The notes below the pieces were generated by a model that made no database searches, was not told the origin of the DNA, and saw only the letters and a list, made by a program, of their open reading frames with translations. The position numbers and the translations under genes are program-made. Shown piece after piece: positions 10,621 to 22,935 of a stretch of 64,000 nt of DNA (the stretch's first letter is position 1; the number at the start of each line of letters is the position of its first letter). The stretch is from NCBI GenBank assembly GCA_029339195.1, contig JAPTJF010000232.1, positions 31,373-95,372 on the forward strand, written 5' to 3'. This stretch comes from Micractinium sp. NFX-FRZ. Taxonomy: Eukaryota; Chlorophyta; Trebouxiophyceae; Chlorellales; Chlorellaceae.

Positions 10621-13600
10621 ATGGAGGTGGAGGTAGAGGCAACGGTGGTGCCTGCGGCGGGAGGGAAGGAAGTGGGGCTACCGCCGGAGAAGTCCATAGG
10701 TCCGTCCATCCGTCGTCCGTCCATTTGTCTGTTTGCCCATCTTCTCTGTCTGTTTATGATCTGCCATGCGCCCACACAATCATCGCTCTGCCCGTGCCAC
10801 TCCTCAAGTGTTGCGAATGCGGCTTGCACCCACACCCTCCCCTCTGTTTCCTGGCCTGCAGATGTGGTCAAGCCACGTGGGTGCTGCCCCGCCTGCGGCA
10901 CGGCCCCGCTGGCGGAATGGGAGATGGCCATCGTGCGCAAGCCGGGGCGGCGCAGCACCCGAGACCCAACTGGTGAGCGGCCTGGGGATGCAGCTGTGCG
11001 TTGACTGATTGGGCGCTGCTTGGGGTGGAGCTTGTTCGTGCCGGAGTCGGCTCACCGGGCGCATGCAGGTGACCAGTGCACGCCTGCCGCCACTCTGGCC
11101 GCCCGCCCGCCCGGTCTTCAGATTTGCGCCACATGTACAACTCTCATCTGCCTGTTTGCTCACCTCCCGCTTGCCGACATCTTTTCTGTGCAACCCCCCA
11201 TCCAACATCTTTTCAGTACACCCCTCATCACCATCTATTCCATGCACCCCCGTCCCAACAGCTTTTTTTGTGCCCCGGCCTGTCACGTGGGCCTATGCAA
11301 CCGGGCCAGAGGTCCTGCTGTATCTCCTTAGGGTGCCGTGCCGGGCACAGCAACTGAATCCCTTTGGAAGCAACTAGCACGGCATGCCCTGCCCCCCCCG
11401 CAACTGATGCAGACCCGCGCAACCGCACGGAGAACCTGGTGACCGAAGAGTTCCTGAGGCGGCACATCCTGGAGGCGGGCATGAGCCTGCGGGTGAGCTC
11501 AGATGACGTTGGTGGGTGCTTGTGTTTGGGGGGGGAACAACCCCAGAGCCGGGTTTGACCTTACCCAGAGGTCGCAGACGGAGTGAGGTGGGGTGGTTGT
11601 ACTTGCTGCGGTCCCTGCCACACTCTTTCCCTCACGGCGCCATGTGTATCCACGCCGCCCACCCTTCACAATTGCACCCCTGCAGGATATTGGTTCCTAT
11701 CATGGCTACACAATATCCACGCTCTCTCGCCGCGCCAAGTAAGCCTGCCTGCCTGCCCCACCCGGGTGCCTGTCTGCCTGCCCTGTCTGTCAGCCTGCCT
11801 GCTTGGCAGGCTGCATTGCCTGCCTTGGATGGGGAACCCGCAGTTCGTCTGTGCCTGCGTGTTTGCATGGCACGGATTGATTTGCATTGCTCTCTCGTCT
11901 CGGCCGGCCAATCAATGCGTGCAGGCAGGCAGCAATACAGGTGGGGCCGCGGACGCGGGTGGTGCCCGAGCAGTCGTCAGCCAAACCGCGCGAAGCAGGG
12001 GTAGCAGCGCCGACGGTGTCTACACTGGCAATTGCGGCGCCGACAGCGGCAGCGCCGCCCGCAAACACGGCGCAGGGGATGGTAGCACCGGCGGCGGCAG
12101 CGTCCATTGAAGCAGCAGCAGTACCGTCGCACGCAGCAGGGCGATCACATGCAGCACAGCCCTCCCAGGCAGCATCGCCCGCCCAGGCAGCACGCCCCCC
12201 AAAGGCGGTGGCACCCTCAAAAGCAGCGAGCCCGCTGCGGCGCCAGCCGCAGGCAAAGCCAGCACCGCAGGCAAAGCCGCAACTGAAGCGCCCTCTGCAG
12301 CCTGCTGAGGCAGGAAGCATGCAGGATGGCTCGGGGGCTGCGGGGCCAACAGCAGCAGCAGCAGCAGCAGTAGCAGGGGTGGCCAATGCAGGCACCAATG
12401 GGGGCCCTGCGCCCAAGCGGCGACGGCGCCCTACTGAGAAGGCCCAGCAGCAGCGCACGGGGCAGCCGCAGCCGCTGGTCCCGCTCGTGGCTCCACCGCT
12501 GCCTGATATGGCTGCGGCAGCAGCAGCGGCCGCCGTTGCTGCAGCGGCTGCAGCATCAGGCAGCCCCCTGCGGGCGCTGCCTCATGAGGTGCTGGGAATC
12601 GGCCCTGCGGTGGTTGCGCATGCACAGCTGGCGCAGCTGTGGCAGCAGCCCAGCGAGCAGCAGCAGCTGGAGATGTGGCAGCAGGTGCAGCAGGCGCAGG
12701 CGCAGCAGCAGCAGCTAGCACAGGCAGCGCAGCGCCTGCATTTGCAGGCACATGGGTCGCCGGTGGTGCCTCGGCACCTGGCAGCGGCGGTCGACTCCTT
12801 GCAGCAGCACCAGCACCAGCAGCAGACGGATGCGGAGGATGAGGCGGATCATGAGGCGATCGCTGGGCTAGTGTCTCTGAGGCACCGCTCCGTAGAGCCC
12901 TCGGCAGCAGCAGCAGCAGCAGCAGTAGCAGCGGCGCCGCAGGCTCTGCCAAGCGCTCTCGCAACTGCTGCAGCAGTGCGGGCAGAAGAGGGAGCAGCGG
13001 GAGCAGAGGCAGGCACTGGAGGGGGAGAAACGTCAGCAGGGGAATGCGCTGTGAAGGTGGAAGGAGAGGTGCCGCTGCAGCCGCCGGAGCAGCCACGGGT
13101 GGCAAGCGGCAGCGAGACACCGCCCTCTGCGGCAGCAAAGGCGGAAGGGGAGGAGGTGCCTCCACAGCAACAGGAGCCTGCGGAGGTGTCTGGGCAGCAG
13201 GAGGAGCAGGGGCAGACGGTGACAGCGCCAGAAGCAGCCGCCGACCAGGAGCAGCCTGCAGCGCCACAGGGGCAGCCGCAGGCTGGCAGCGGCACTGGAG
13301 AGCAGCCAGACAGCACCGACGTAGGGTTGGAGCAGCAGCAGGAGCAGCAGCAGCAGCAGCAGCGGGAGCAGCAGCAGGAGCGGGAGCAGCAGCAGCAGCA
13401 GCAGCGGCAGCAGGAGGAGCTCCACCAAAGCAGCGCACCGCTGCACCACTGGCAGGATGGTGCACCGGGAGACGGCCTGGCGGGAAGCTCTCCGCCGCCC
13501 TGCAGCGACTCCAACGCGCAGCGACCACAGCAGGCGCAGCAGCAGCAGCCGTGCGGGGAAGATGGGGATGAAAAGCAGGCGCCGCCACAAGCAGAGGAGG

Positions 13601-14336
13601 TGCAGCAGCCACAGGCAAAGGAGGAGCAGCAGCAGCCACAGGCGAACGAGCAGCAGGAGCAGCACGCAGGGGACGAGCAGCAGGCAGGGGAGCAGCAGCA
13701 GCAGCACGCAAAGGACCAGCAGGAGCAGCAGGCAGGGGAGCAGCAGCAGGCAGAGGAAAAGCAGCAGGACTCACAGCAACATGAGGAGGAGCAGCAGCAG
13801 CAGCACTCCCCTGCTCCTAATCTGGAGCGGGTGTGTGCGCAAGCCGTGCAGCTTGTGCTGGCGCAGGCGGTAGCTTCCTTCCAATCAGCAGACATGGGCT
13901 GCGCGGACTCCATGCTGCGCCCGCTGCGACGGCTGCTGCTGGCTGGACAGGGTGGCAGCACGCTGCAGGTGGGTAGGGGGGCTGCAGAGCCGGGATGTAT
14001 CGCCGTACAATGGCGAACCTGCCTGTCTGCCGACACGGGCGGACGCCCTCAATGCCCAGTCAGCGGCTTTCTGACCTGCCTGGTATTGCCTCCGCCACCC
14101 ATGCCGGCCCCCCTCTGCCCCCTTCCTGACGTGCCTGTCCTGCCGTGCCCAACCCTGCCCTCTCACTCCTGCCCATGCTCGCTGCCCACCCCACCCCGCA
14201 GGACATAGTGAGCAGCTGGCACTCCTGCCCCCTTCCCGAGCAGCAGAGCTTGTTCTCCACCGCTGTGCTGGTGGCCAGCCAGGCACGGTGGGAGCAGCTG
14301 GAAGCAGAGCTGAAGCTGGCTCTAGAGCTGGCTTAG
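10621..14336 (+). CDS. Gln/Ala-rich, probably nuclear protein with CxxC and HTH-like N-terminus; function unknown
   Basis: Six exons, 10621-10699, 10862-10972, 11413-11492, 11686-11738, 11925-13968 and 14202-14336 (TAG), encode 833 aa with matching phases. I do not recognise the family. The first ~110 residues look folded: a CCPACGTAPLAEWE segment with one Cys-Cys-x2-Cys cluster, a basic stretch (KPGRRSTRDP), then TEEFLRRHILEAGMSLRDIG and HGYTISTLSRRAK, spaced like a helix-turn-helix. The long exon 5 is low-complexity: poly-Ala, an NLS-like PKRRRRPTEK, then about 450 residues of Gln/Glu repeats, ending in a helical segment (CAQAVQLVLAQAVASF) continued in exon 6. A transcriptional or chromatin scaffold role is inference only. 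The true start may lie further upstream because an acceptor directly abuts the ATG. Confidence 0.72.
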
Positions 14337-15186
14337 GGTTGCCCATGCGATGAGCATGAGCATTCCTTGATTTGGCCTTTGACTGGTCCCTCTTGCGCCA
14401 CCCCAGGGCTCTTAGCTGGCTCTATAGCGGGCCTGGCCTGGCCTGGGTCCAGACGGCAGGGCTTGTTGGGTGGCGCTCGCGCCCTCCTCAGCTGCCTGCA
14501 CACGCTGCAGCTGCCCGCGCGCTGGAACCGTATGCGCGTGCAAGGTCGTGCCTTTAACAAATACGCAAACACTACAGGCAGCTGTGATGTAAGAGCAAAG
14601 GATGCGGAGGGGCGGACAAGAACGTGGCGCGGGGCGTGCCAAAAGAAGATTTGGGTGTGGCAGGCGTTGGCGAGGAGGCAGGGGCGTGTTCTTGAGCTTG
14701 CGGGAAAAGAGTGGACACAGAGTTAACAGGGGTAAGGGAGGAAGGAAGGGGAGGCACAGAGGTTGTGCCTCCCTAAACCGCTGACAGGCTCTGCACAGTA
14801 AGTACAGTACTGTCAGAGCCATCAGCGCAAGGAGTTGTGATTGTGTTGCTCAAAAGTTGGCGGGCAGGAGCACACGGGGCAGGCCCTCATGTGCCCAGCA
14901 GAGGGAGAGAGAAGGATTGCAGGTGCTTGCTGCCAGAACGGCGGTGATGTGCGATGGGACACTAGGGTGTGCGTTATGCTGCGAGCAGGCAGGCAACATG
15001 CACGCCGCAGCCTTAGTGCGGCACGCTCGCCCGCGTGGGTAGGCTAGAAAGGAACAGGGCATGGGGTTGGATGCAATTCGTGGGGCCGAAGTAAAGAGGT
15101 GGGCAGCGCAGGGCTGCAGGGGCACACTTCTGATTGGTTGGGGAGGTGGGCGGGACACAGTTGAGAGCCTCCCGTCTGTTCGGCGC
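14337..15186. other. Convergent 3' intergenic spacer
   Basis: Holds the 3' UTRs of the Gln-rich gene (+) and membrane-protein gene A (-). A TGTAA at 14588-14592 is a candidate polyadenylation signal for the plus-strand gene. Nothing else was recognised. Confidence 0.45.
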
Positions 15187-17717
15187 TCAGCTGGCTGCTG
15201 CCGAGCTGCCCAGCTGAGGTGGCAGTGACAGGCGCGTCTGCTCCAGCAGCAGGGCCAGGTTCCAGAGGCACGAGAGCAGCAGGCTAAAGGAGGCGGCCTG
15301 AATGATTCCAGACCAGGCACGGCCCAACAGCATGTCACACAGGTGACGCACTAGCGCCTCTGCTTCTGCCGCCACCCTGCGCAGCCAGCCGAGGCGCCAC
15401 CAGGCGCCGCCACCGCCGCCGCCTGTGCTTGCGCCGTGCGCACTGTAGCTGCCGCCAGCGGGGCTGCTGGACTCCGCTGCTGCTGCCGCTGTTGCCGCTG
15501 TGGCCGCCGGCGGCGTCCCCGCTGCTGCGCTGCCTGGTGCCTCGAGCCGCGCCGTGAGCAGCACCGACAGCGCCACGAGCACGAGCTGAATGAAGGCCAT
15601 AAAGACACGGCAAGAATGCAAGCTTCCGGCATCGCCGGCGTCACCGCTGCTGCTGCCAACGACGCTGTCGATGCCGCTGCTGCTGCTGCTGGCCTGAGCT
15701 GGCTGCGGGTTCACGAGCGGCAGCATCTCTGCTGTCAGATGCACCCATCGGATGCGGCGCTGCCAGACGGGGTGGCGAAGCATGGGCGGGAGGCACATGT
15801 CTGCAGTCGTGCGCATGCGCTGCAGGGCAGGGTGTGTGGGGGTGACGGTGACGAGCACAGGTGAGGTGCAGCGGGCAATGAGGGAAGGGTGCAGCCACAG
15901 CGCGGCAACAGATGTTGCTGGGAGGAGCCGCAGCGGTGGCAGTGCTGGTAGGTGCAGCAGCGCCAAACATGGGAAGTGCCGCGGCGGACATGATGGAATG
16001 TGCAGCGGAAGACATGGAATGTGCAGCAGCAGCGGCAGCAGCAGCGGCAGCAGAAGCAGCGGCAGCAGCAGCGGCAGCGGCAGCGGCAGCAGCAGCAGCG
16101 GCGGCAGCAGCAGCAGCGGCAGCAGCAGCCACAGCAGCAGCAGCCACAGCAGCAGCAGTGGCAACAGCAGCCATAGCAGCAGCGGCCACATCAGCAGTAC
16201 TGCCTGTGTGTCCCCAGATTGACAAGGAAGCTGGCACTCACATAGACTGCAAAGGCTGAGACCGCCAGGTGGTGCAGCAGCGGCAGCGGCAGGAACACGG
16301 GTCCCAGCAGCAGCGGCAGGCCTTTGGCGCCTGCACAGGGGGCGCAGCCGGGTGGGGTGAGGGCGGGACGCAGAGCGAGCGGAACAAATATGGAACCGGA
16401 GCAGCACCCAGGCAGGCGGAGGCCCTCTGGCTGGGGTGTTTGTTCCGTGCTGCTGGCCGCAAACCGTGTGCCATACGGCCATGCGGCCATGCCGAAGCCT
16501 GCGCCCCTGTGAGAAGTGAAGCAGGCGGTTGCATGACCCGCAGGACCGCCCTCGAATCCCCCTCGACAGCACTCTGCATCCAGTCCCCACTTGCACCTAC
16601 CCAGGGTTAGCAACCAGAGGTCACGCAGCTTGCTGAACCGCCCCTGGGTAGGCTGTGTCTGCACGACAGGCGGCGTGCGGCAGCGCATGGGCAGGGCAGG
16701 TAGCACAAGGGGGAACAGGTTGGGCGGAGAAAGACAAGGCAGGGTGCCGCGGCGCAAGACGGGAACGTGGGCGTGCCTGCAGCCGGAACGCCTCGCCGCA
16801 ACACAACTGGAAGCCGTGGGGCACGCAGGGGCGCACACGACGCAAATCACACCCAGCACCCCGCATCCACACCGCGTTATTGCTCCCTCCAGCGCACCCA
16901 GCGCCCCACAGCGCGCCCGCCCACCGCCCCCACCCCCACCCGTAGCAGCGATCCACGCCCACATTGCCCACACCCGTAGCACCCATCTATGCCAACGTTG
17001 CCCACCTGGAACACGTGATTGATGCCGTGGGGGCTCCTGATGGCGGGCAGGGAGAGGTAGAGGATGCGGGTGGCGGCAAAGAGGGGCGTGCGGTGCCGCT
17101 CCCACCAGCGCGGGAAGAGGGCAGGCACGAGCATGCCCGACACCAGCAGCGCCAGCACTGCGAGCGAAGGGCTGGCAGCGCCAGCTGGCGAGCGCAGCAG
17201 CTGCCCCACATCATGCTTGGTGGCGGCAGACAGCAGCTGGATGACGCCGCCGAGCAGCCCAGCGGTGGCCTGCGGGCGGCGGGGAATGGGAGTCAGGAAG
17301 CGGCAATGGGGGCCAAGGAGAGGGTTGGGGCTGCTGGTGGGTGGGCGGGCCTGCATGGCAACGGTGCCTGAGTGCTGCCAGCCGGCCACGATGCAGTATG
17401 CTGGTGTAAGACGCTGCGTCCATACATCCAACAGATGGCATCCCTGCCATTGTCACAGCTGTCCCATGCGCACGCCTGCACACCTGCATCCGCACGAGCG
17501 TGTAGAGGGGGGGCCGAGGCGGGCCTACCGACACCCGCGCCGCCGGGCGTGGCGGCACCTGCCCCCCGGACGCTTGCCGCCTAGGCAATCTATGGGCAGG
17601 CCTGCCCATAGATTGCGCTCTTGCATTCTCCACGCTCCACAGGCGTGCAACCAAGGTGACCGTGAGTAGGCAGAAGAGCGACTGAAGAAGCGGCAGGACG
17701 GGTCCGCTGACGTCCAT
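15187..17717 (-). CDS. Multi-pass membrane protein, array member A (unrecognised family)
   Basis: Five exons, 17717-17484, 17269-17006, 16643-16601, 16330-16242 and 15819-15187 (TGA), give about 420 aa. Hydrophobic segments: one in exon 1 (LFCLLTVTLVARLW), two in exon 2 (GLLGGVIQLLSAATKHD; SLAVLALLVSGMLVPALF), one in exon 4 (LLLGPVFLPLPLLHHLAVSAF) and two in exon 5 (CRVFMAFIQLVLVALSVLL; SLLLSCLWNLALLLEQ). Exon number, phases (0, 0, 1, 0) and motifs (RTTADMCLPPMLR, WQRRIRW, RHLCDMLLGR) are shared with members B and C, which shows they are paralogs. I know no function. Low-complexity Ser/Ala/Gly spacers separate the exon-5 helices. The topology suggests an integral membrane protein with six segments. 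Intron 4 is rich in CAG/CGG repeats. Confidence 0.82.
16023..16195. repeat. CAG/CGG-rich imperfect microsatellite in gene A intron 4
   Basis: A run of GCAGCAGCGG-type trinucleotides of about 170 bp lies between exons 5 and 4 of gene A. It reads as Ala, Ser or Gln runs in several frames and is not coding in the supported model. Confidence 0.85.
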
Positions 17718-18124
17718 TTCGCACTTGTTTCAGATAGCCGTGCTCCAAGCGAACGTCTGCCAGCCGAGCGTCTCTGCGGCGGCCCAGGCCAGTGCGACGA
17801 GCTTAACTAAAGGCCGCCTCAGGCCAACGCCTGGGCCGGGTTCTGCATGATTGACACGTATGCGGGACAGTGCCAGAGCGTTGAGGCTGGGCGCAAGGCA
17901 GGGGGAAAGCATGTGCAGCATCGCGGCTGTACCGGCTACAGGCGGCGGCGCGAGTGAAGCGCAGCTGGCGGGGGACAGTCTGACATTCAGCAGGCTGTGA
18001 GGAAATTCAAAGACGGAGACATTATAGGGCGAATAACAGAGGGCCGAAAGAGTGTAGCGTGTAGCAGCTTGCAAGTTTGCTAAACAGAGCACAGACTTGG
18101 CGCACAGGTATGTTGAACAACTCA
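17718..18124. other. Upstream region of gene A
   Basis: Contains the presumed promoter of gene A. No coding segment with splice support was seen before the paralog relic begins. Confidence 0.4.
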
Positions 18125-18560
18125 CGCCGCGGCGCAGCTCAGGTCCCGAGCACGCATATCTTTTGGCTTGCTGCAACGGCAGAAGGGTGCAGCACGGCTG
18201 CTCCAGCAGCACCGCAAGTATCCAAAGAAAGGAGATCAGCATGGACCAAGTCGCCGCCTGGACGACCCCCCGCCACGCGCCTCAAAGGACGTCCCGCCCG
18301 CGTCTGCTGCGTGCAGCGCCCAGGGCCCACGCGCCGGTGCCGCTTCCCGCTTGCATGCTTTGCTGCAGCCGCTGGCAGGATTGTCGCCGTCGTCGGCACA
18401 GCTCCCCCCCGCTGCCGCTGCTGCTCCTGCTCCTGAGGTAGGGGCTGGCAACGGGGGCCCAGCCTCCAAGCGGGCCGTGAGCATAGTGGAGGCAGCTACC
18501 AGCAGCAGCTGGAGGAAAACCACAAACACACGGCACAGCTCCATGTCCCGGCGCCGCTTT
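18125..18560 (-). pseudogene. Frameshifted relic of the membrane-protein array (exon 5 only)
   Basis: Two blocks of the family's last exon are recognisable on the minus strand: MELCRVFVVFLQLLLVAAS followed by TMLTARLEAG (near 18545-18470), and VVQAATWSMLISFLWILAV followed by LLEQPCC (near 18275-18190). They align with CRVFMAFFQLLLVAIS and GVIQAACWSMLLSFLWNMAMLLEQPCC of member C. The two blocks lie in different reading frames, no conserved RYRTTA start or upstream exons are found, and the frame runs past the expected C-terminus. This is a decayed partial copy, closest by eye to member C. Confidence 0.78.
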
Positions 18561-19137
18561 GGTCCGCAAGGGGTAATTTCTGATGACAGGCCCACATGTG
18601 GCGTTGTACAGTGGCGCATGCCCTACCTTGCCGACACACTCTCCAAAGGAGCTGCAGCCTGGCTTGGCATGCTCCCATGACCAGGCTACACCCAGCAGGC
18701 TGCACTGCTGTTGCTGCAGGCTGCTCTGCTTCGTAATTGAGCACGCCAAGTCGTTGCTGCGCATGCACGGGACTTTGCGCGCCCGGCATCCCCGCCAGCA
18801 AGCCGTCAGCATAAGTCGGCATCCCCTCTAGCACCCCCACCCGCACGCCTGCGGCAGCCTGGCGCACGCGCTGCTCTCTCTGTCCTCTGTCCAAATGGTG
18901 GACCACACCACCGTATACCCAGCTGCTCCCCCAAAGGGGCAGCCAATGGCCACTCAGCGCCATCCGGCACATCATTACAGTCGTGTTTCACAACTATATT
19001 TTTAGTATGCTCCACCCGCGGGGCAACGCGGGCAGCCGAATGCAGCACTGGAAGCACTCCCATGCCAGAAGCATCAAATTCTGTTGCACACCGCCTCAAC
19101 ATCCAGCCTTTGCATCCGGCGGACGTTTCCATTTCCG

Positions 19138-21220
19138 TTAGTTGAACATCAATATAAATGTCTCCACATAGCCAGGCACCTCGTCCGGCAGGCCATTCTG
19201 CAGGGCAACAACAGGTGCAAGGAGCGTTGAACGTCCCGACCAAACACCACAACCATTTTTTACACAAGTGCGGCGCCTGTACACAACACATCGGCACGCA
19301 TCAGTTGCACCGCACGCTGCAGGCAAGGGTAGACCTAGGCAGCAGGTGCGCACATTAATGCAGCTGGACCAAGAAGCACACGCAGTTGCGAGTGCAGCCC
19401 GGGCAGCAGGCACTCACCTCTATAAAGCCCAGGATGTCGGCCGCCGCCTGCTCTCGCACCTCAACACCCTGCTTCCTCCAGTACGCTGCAAACACATATG
19501 TGCAAGAGGGCGAGTGAGAGCACGGCATCTACAACACACCCTTGCGAGTTGCTTAGAAGGCCCACCAGGGTTGAGACCACAATGTGCGGCCGCGGGCCAG
19601 CCCAGCCCAATGGGCCCTCACCTGTGAAGCGCCCCAGCATGCCCAGCATGTCCACCTCGCCAGACTGCACCAGCGCACACAGCGCGGGCAGCAGCCGGCT
19701 GGCGGCGGGCATGAAGGCTGCCGCCTCTGCTCCTGCCGGTGCAAGGGGTGCTGCACATATTTCAGCATAACTTGGCAGCAATGCCATCAGTGATAGAAAA
19801 CAATATCATAAACAACAGTGCGCCAGCCCATTGAATCTGCCAATCACCTCACCTGCACATGCTTCACCAGAAGCACAACAGCTACCAGCTGGTTCAAGCG
19901 GAGCCTGCTGCTGCTGCTGCTGCTCTCGCCGCGGCAAAGGTATGGTGTCCTCCACACGCTGCGAGGGATCATCTGCATGCCCGACTGCCAGCGTAAGTGG
20001 CCCGGCATTCAGAATCCAGCGAGTTGCTAAGCCGGCAGCTGACGGACGACCAGCCGCAGCGCCTTCGCTTGAAACAGAAGGCTCAACACACTGCTGAACT
20101 ATTTGTGCCCGCCGCAGCTCTGCCCACTGCTGCAACCGCATATTGTTAAGTCCCCGCTCATCAATCCCATCATGCCCCAGAAGCGGGCCACTGCGATACA
20201 TGACAACATGACAAGAACATAGGCATTAGCTGCATGCATGTGCAGTCTGGATATGACAAAACAGTACACCTCAGCAAGAGAGCTTCCTACCAGCCTTCAA
20301 CCTCCAGCACCCAGTCATACATGCACCCTACAAAATATAGCTTCAAACTATTTGCCTTCACAAATAACCTTCTGTCCACTTCAGGCATCCACCAATGTAT
20401 GCCAACACGTGTGCAACCAACTTCCTAGGGATATTACTAACCTGCCAGCAGCAGTCTCCTCCTCGCGCGCGCCATCACTCGGCACAAGCTGCTGCGGCTG
20501 CTGCGGCTGCAGCCTGCGCCGCCGCGGCACCGCTGCAGGTCCACCCTCCTGTGCTGCTGCGTCCTCGTGGCGTGAGCCACTGCGGTGCGCATGGGGAGGC
20601 AAAATGAGGAAAAACGAATCAGCAAACCTGCACTATTTCCGCGCTAGAAAAGCTGCGCGGCACACTCTGGCTCACCTTGCTCACTGTCCCCATGGAGAGG
20701 ACGTCATCGGACCCCCAACATCCACCATCACATTCACACTTCCACATACAAAGTACCTGCCAGCTGAAAGCTGCCCGTCAGACACACCATCAAGCTGCCC
20801 ATACATAGTGCTGCCGTTGCTGCCGCCTCCGTGACACCACCGCTAGTGCCCCCTCCAATGCAGGTGCGGCCTCATTGCGTGGGCCGCTGTAGAGGACGTC
20901 GGACGGTACAACTGATAACTATTGCCAAAGCAACATCAACAGCTGCACTAGTGGCGGGCCAAGCAGCGGCGACCGCAACGCCACCGACAGGCGCTTGCGC
21001 CAGCGGCGTGCGGCCCTAACAGCGGCGGCCCCAACAGCGGCGCAGCGCAGCAGACGGCAGAGCTTCGCACTTATACTCACCCTGCTTCAGCACCACCCTT
21101 GTCTTCAAAAGCAGCCCGGAGTTTCTCCGCGCGCTCCTCGACACTGCGCTCCCGCCCAGGCAGCGTCTGGGCTACTTGGTGTCCGCAGAGTAAACAGCCG
21201 TGATCATAGCGTCGCTTCAT
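19138..21220 (-). CDS. Unrecognised multi-exon gene inside the membrane-protein array
   Basis: The 3' half is well supported by matching phases: 20579-20442, 20190-19853, 19732-19622, 19485-19418 and 19197-19138 (TAA). It ends ...AYWRKQGVEVREQAAADILG, then a FIENGLPDEVPGYVE segment and ETFILMFN. The middle has a poly-Gln run (REQQQQQQ) and a helical stretch (RLLPALCALVQSGEVDMLGM). The 5' part is uncertain: a segment around 20830-20757 (GGSNGSTMYGQLDG) and a possible first exon at 21220-21077 with MKRRYDHGCLLCGHQ and SVEERAEKLRAAFEDK are plausible, but I could not join them unambiguously. It is not related to the flanking membrane proteins. No function is assigned. Confidence 0.5.
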
Positions 21221-22594
21221 AGTACGCTCTCTACGGCGCGAGAGAATCTGGGCTTGTGTCGGCAGGTGCACCACCACAAAAATGAGCGAGCGTCGTCCGA
21301 AAGACAGAACCCAAGCGCTCAGGGACCGTGTAATATGTAGAAAAGGGATAGAGACAAGCTACTACCTCGCCGGGAGAGGCCCACCCACGGTGGCATGTAG
21401 ACGCCGCCACCAGACAGCCAGTCGCCAGCGCTGCCGCCTGCCGCCACCCATGTGCATACATGTCTGTAGTTGCTGAAATCCAGCAAGAGCACTCACACAC
21501 TTGAGAAACAACCATACATGATGAGGCAGGGGGAAGGTAGCGCCGCGCCAACAAGAGCATGGCGTGCACCGCCCCCCCGGGACCCACGCGCCCAAGCACC
21601 GCCAGCGCCGCCACCTGGCACCACCCGTGTGCAGACTTGTCTATATGTACTAAAATCCAGCAAGGGCTGCCCCCGCCCCAACCGCTGAGTCCGACGCTTT
21701 GCATGTTGCTCCTTCGTCCCCAACCATATGGTTGAAGGTATGTTCGACGAAGGATGCATGCGATGCAAGCGAGGACGACCAGACAGCACTCAGCTTGGAA
21801 AGAGGCGGCAGTAGGGAATATGGGCGGGAGACCACTTAGCCCGGCCTCCATCTTCCTTGGTTGGCAAATGCCCGAGCTGCTGAACGCGAAGCAGCGCTCT
21901 GGTTGCACCGGCAAGGTCATAGCTGGGCAAATCGGTGGGCGCCAGCAGGGACCCACCTTGGTTGGGGAGCCTCCACATGTGCCAACATGATCATAACTTT
22001 TGGTTTGGCAGCATTTTGATTTGAAAGAGGGGCGCCGCTCTGGCAGCGCTCTGCCCAACCCTGACCACAAATTGGAGGCTGCACGTGCGTACATGGCCCA
22101 CATGGGCGGTACAAACAGGCTCTGCCATGGTGGCTCGTTCTGTCGATAGCACGCGGCATCAAGAGTGTCCCTGGATCATCCCCGATTGAATGAAGTAACA
22201 CGTCACTGGCCCAGGGTGAGGGGATTGCAGCAACGCTCTGCACGCCCGTGGGCACGCAACCGCAGAGCCCAACGCAAATGCTGGATGTGTGCGCTGCCAA
22301 TGTGTGCTTGCATTGCAGGTGGGCAGTGGTCATTGCATGGCACATGAAAGGAAAGTTGGCGCAAAAAGCGCTGTGAAGGCTTGATGGATGACCAGGGCCG
22401 GTTGCAGGTGGTTGCAGCTGGACACGGCATAGATGATGGAGCAAGGGGCGCGGGCGTCTGCGGGATGCCCGCGGGCGCCACACAGTGCCGCCGGGCCCTG
22501 CCGCTTGGTACGAGCGCCGCCAGGCCTAGGCCAAGCAGGCCGGCAGCAACGGCTGCAGAGGGTGGGCAAAGGCTTGCACTTCCGCTCACGCTGC
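21221..22594. other. Intergenic region with a diverged direct repeat
   Basis: Two copies of a roughly 75-bp sequence, near 21415-21490 and 21590-21668, share the core AAATCCAGCAAG and a preceding GCCAGCGC/TGCCGCC stretch. A 290-codon minus-strand open frame (22103-21231) runs through both copies but lacks splice support and a recognisable protein. No supported gene. Confidence 0.45.
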
Positions 22595-22900
22595 CTAGTG
22601 CAGCTGCAAGGGGAGTGCCAGGCCGGGCTGCTCCAGCAGCAGGGCGAGGCACCACAGCGTGGAGAGCAGCAGGGTGTGGGAGGCAAGCACGACAGGCGCC
22701 GTCCAAGACCGCCCCGTCAGCATGTCACAGAGGCAGCGCATGCTGGCGTCTGCCTCAGTGTAACACCTGCCAAGGCGCCTGCCCAGCCATCCCAGACGCC
22801 GACTGCTCGGTGCCTGCCCCCACCCAGCCACGGGGCTGCTTGCCGCCTGCCTGGCATGTGGCTGCGCTGCTGCGCGTGCTGCGCGTCGTGCTGTGCCTGC

Positions 22901-22935
<35 letters not shown>

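Noticed and set aside
11790..13774. Very long antisense open frames (for example 13774-12431, 447 codons, Ala/Pro/Leu-rich) over the Gln-rich gene
   Set aside because: They are complements of CAG-rich coding DNA. CTG/GCT repeats stay open in all frames, and no splice or family support exists.
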